NCBI GenBank assembly: GCA_958446785.1
Contig: CAUCXP010000132.1
Span: forward strand, 1-5,220
Reading direction: 5' to 3'
Length of the DNA: 5,220 nucleotides
Origin: an uncultured Collinsella sp.
GTDB taxonomy: Bacteria > Actinomycetota > Coriobacteriia > Coriobacteriales > Coriobacteriaceae
The notes beneath the pieces were generated by a model. The model worked only from the letters and a program-made list of their open reading frames with translations, did not search any database and was not told the origin of the DNA. Numbering within the stretch: the first letter of the stretch is position 1; each line of letters opens with the position of its first letter. Below, piece by piece: positions 4,177 through 5,220 of this stretch. The position numbers were made by a program, and so were the translations under genes.

Positions 4177-5220
4177 ATGGACAAGACCACACAGGACAGC
4201 TTGGCAAAGAAACCCGTCGACATGAGGGACAGGATTCTCGAGCATCTCGAGGCCCTCACCTCTGCCGTCTCGCTCGACGACCTTGCCCGTCTGTCCACCT
4301 CCGACATCGCCGAGACGCTCATCATCTCCAGGAGCCTGGCGAGCCAGTACCTCAACGACCTTGTTCGCGCCGGTCTTGTGGTTAAGGTGGCGGGCAGGCC
4401 TGTCCGTTATTTTCATCGCCGCGCGTTCCAGAAGCGTTTTCAGGTAAAGCTCTCTGCAAGCGAGTACGCCTCGCTCGCCGACCTCATCCAGGCGACGGGA
4501 ATCGCCGATCACCGCGACTTCGCGCGTGCCGTGGGCTTCGACATGAGCCTCAGCTCCGTTGTCGAGCAGTGCAAGGCTGCGGTTCAGTACCCTCCGTTTG
4601 GCCTGCCCATCCTCTTGAGCGGCGGCGTGGGTGTCGGTAAGTCTTTCCTTTCTCGCCTTGTGTACGAGTACGGCAAGAACCAGGGCTTGCTGTCCCGCGA
4701 CTCCTCCTATGTGCGCATCGACTGCGCCGGGGTCCCGGACGCCGCCTCGTTCAACGGGTTTCTTGACGAGTCGATCGCGAAAGCGCGCGGGGGTGTGGTC
4801 TTTGTCAACGGCATCGAGGCACTCTCTCCCTCTGCGATGGAGCACTGCCTTGCGACGGCCCTCGGGCTCGATGCCTCCCAGGATGCGCCGCGCGCTCGCC
4901 TCGTTCTTTCGACGACGCTTTCCGCCGATGACCTGAAGGTTTCCTCGGCCTACAGCAAAATGCCCATCTGTGCCCGCGTCCCCTCACTCAAGGAGCGGAC
5001 CCCCGAGGAGCGCGAGGATCTCATCTTGAGCTTCCTGCGCAGCGAGGGGTGCCGAATCGGTTCTGATGTGAAGATCAGCCGCGGCGCATACCGTTGCCTC
5101 GTGAACGCGGACTTTTCCGATAACATCGCCGGCTTGCGCGCCTGCGTGACGAACTGCTGTGCCAAAGCGTTCCTCAATCGCGAGGGCGACTACGTCGTCG
5201 TTCGCCCGTATCTTCTTCCC
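4177..5220 (+). CDS. LevR/PRD-type transcriptional regulator with AAA+ domain, 3' end outside window
   Basis: The first 348 codons resemble regulators of PTS sugar operons (LevR family). Residues 18-80 form a winged HTH: DRILEHLEAL, then IAETLIISRSLASQYLNDLVRAGLVVKVAGRPVRYF. An AAA+ domain follows: SLSSVVEQCKAAVQYPPFGLPILLS, Walker A GGVGVGKS (149-156), a Walker B position GVVFVNGIEALS (206-217), a sensor I-like strand RLVLSTT (241-247), the LevR-type segment ARVPSLKERTPEERE (266-280) and NIAGLRACV (316-324). Two oddities: the Walker B Asp-Glu of the usual LFLDEI is Asn-Gly, and only about 17 residues separate the CAGVP strand from Walker B where activators need about 30 to hold GAFTGA. The start is ATG 4177 with aggagg at 4162-4167, nine bases ahead. 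PRD and EIIA/EIIB-like domains, expected downstream, are not in view. A sugar role is inferred from the family only. Confidence 0.8.
   Translation, partial: MDKTTQDSLAKKPVDMRDRILEHLEALTSAVSLDDLARLSTSDIAETLIISRSLASQYLNDLVRAGLVVKVAGRPVRYFHRRAFQKRFQVKLSASEYASLADLIQATGIADHRDFARAVGFDMSLSSVVEQCKAAVQYPPFGLPILLSGGVGVGKSFLSRLVYEYGKNQGLLSRDSSYVRIDCAGVPDAASFNGFLDESIAKARGGVVFVNGIEALSPSAMEHCLATALGLDASQDAPRARLVLSTTLSADDLKVSSAYSKMPICARVPSLKERTPEEREDLILSFLRSEGCRIGSDVKISRGAYRCLVNADFSDNIAGLRACVTNCCAKAFLNREGDYVVVRPYLLP

Noticed and set aside
3973..4845. 290-codon minus-strand open frame
   Set aside because: It is antisense to the regulator, whose HTH and Walker A are clear on the plus strand; long antisense frames are common in GC-rich coding DNA.

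Overview
The window looks like a high-GC Gram-positive chromosome, most likely a Coriobacteriia member close to Collinsella. This rests on strong C/G preference at third codon positions, ribosomal proteins of actinobacterial character, a four-cysteine L24, a Collinsella-like IS3 transposase relic and a LevR-type sugar regulator. The genus is an inference from recall of family sequences, not from a search.

Positions 1-2440 (+ strand) carry the end of the S10 cluster and the start of the spc cluster: rpsC (5' end outside the window), rplP, rpmC, rpsQ, then rplN and rplX. rpsC/rplP and rplP/rpmC overlap by one base (TAGTG and TAATG), so translation is coupled. A 118-bp gap separates rpsQ from rplN, exactly at the classical S10/spc boundary. 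It can fold into a branched structure, and its 5' arm can pair either with a downstream segment or with the rplN Shine-Dalgarno.

rplX is followed by a strong intrinsic terminator (2467-2500). The expected next gene, rplE, is absent. Instead there are about 700 bp (2501-3207) without a convincing gene, rich in inverted and direct repeats. Next come an inactivated IS3-family orfB on the minus strand (about 3208-3705, with both downstream catalytic acidic residues deleted) and a 5'-truncated MTA/SAH nucleosidase fragment on the plus strand (about 3675-3983). The two relics abut head to head, which points to insertion and rearrangement.

From 4177 to the window end runs the N-terminal 348 codons of a LevR/PRD-type regulator: winged HTH, then an AAA+ domain with intact Walker A. 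The Walker B acidic pair is replaced and the GAFTGA (sigma-54 contact) loop appears to be missing. PRD and PTS-like domains, if present, lie beyond the window.

The most notable points are the break of a normally continuous ribosomal operon after rplX, the candidate translational switch ahead of rplN, and the degenerate sigma-54-activator-like ATPase. No CRISPR array, tRNA or rRNA was seen.
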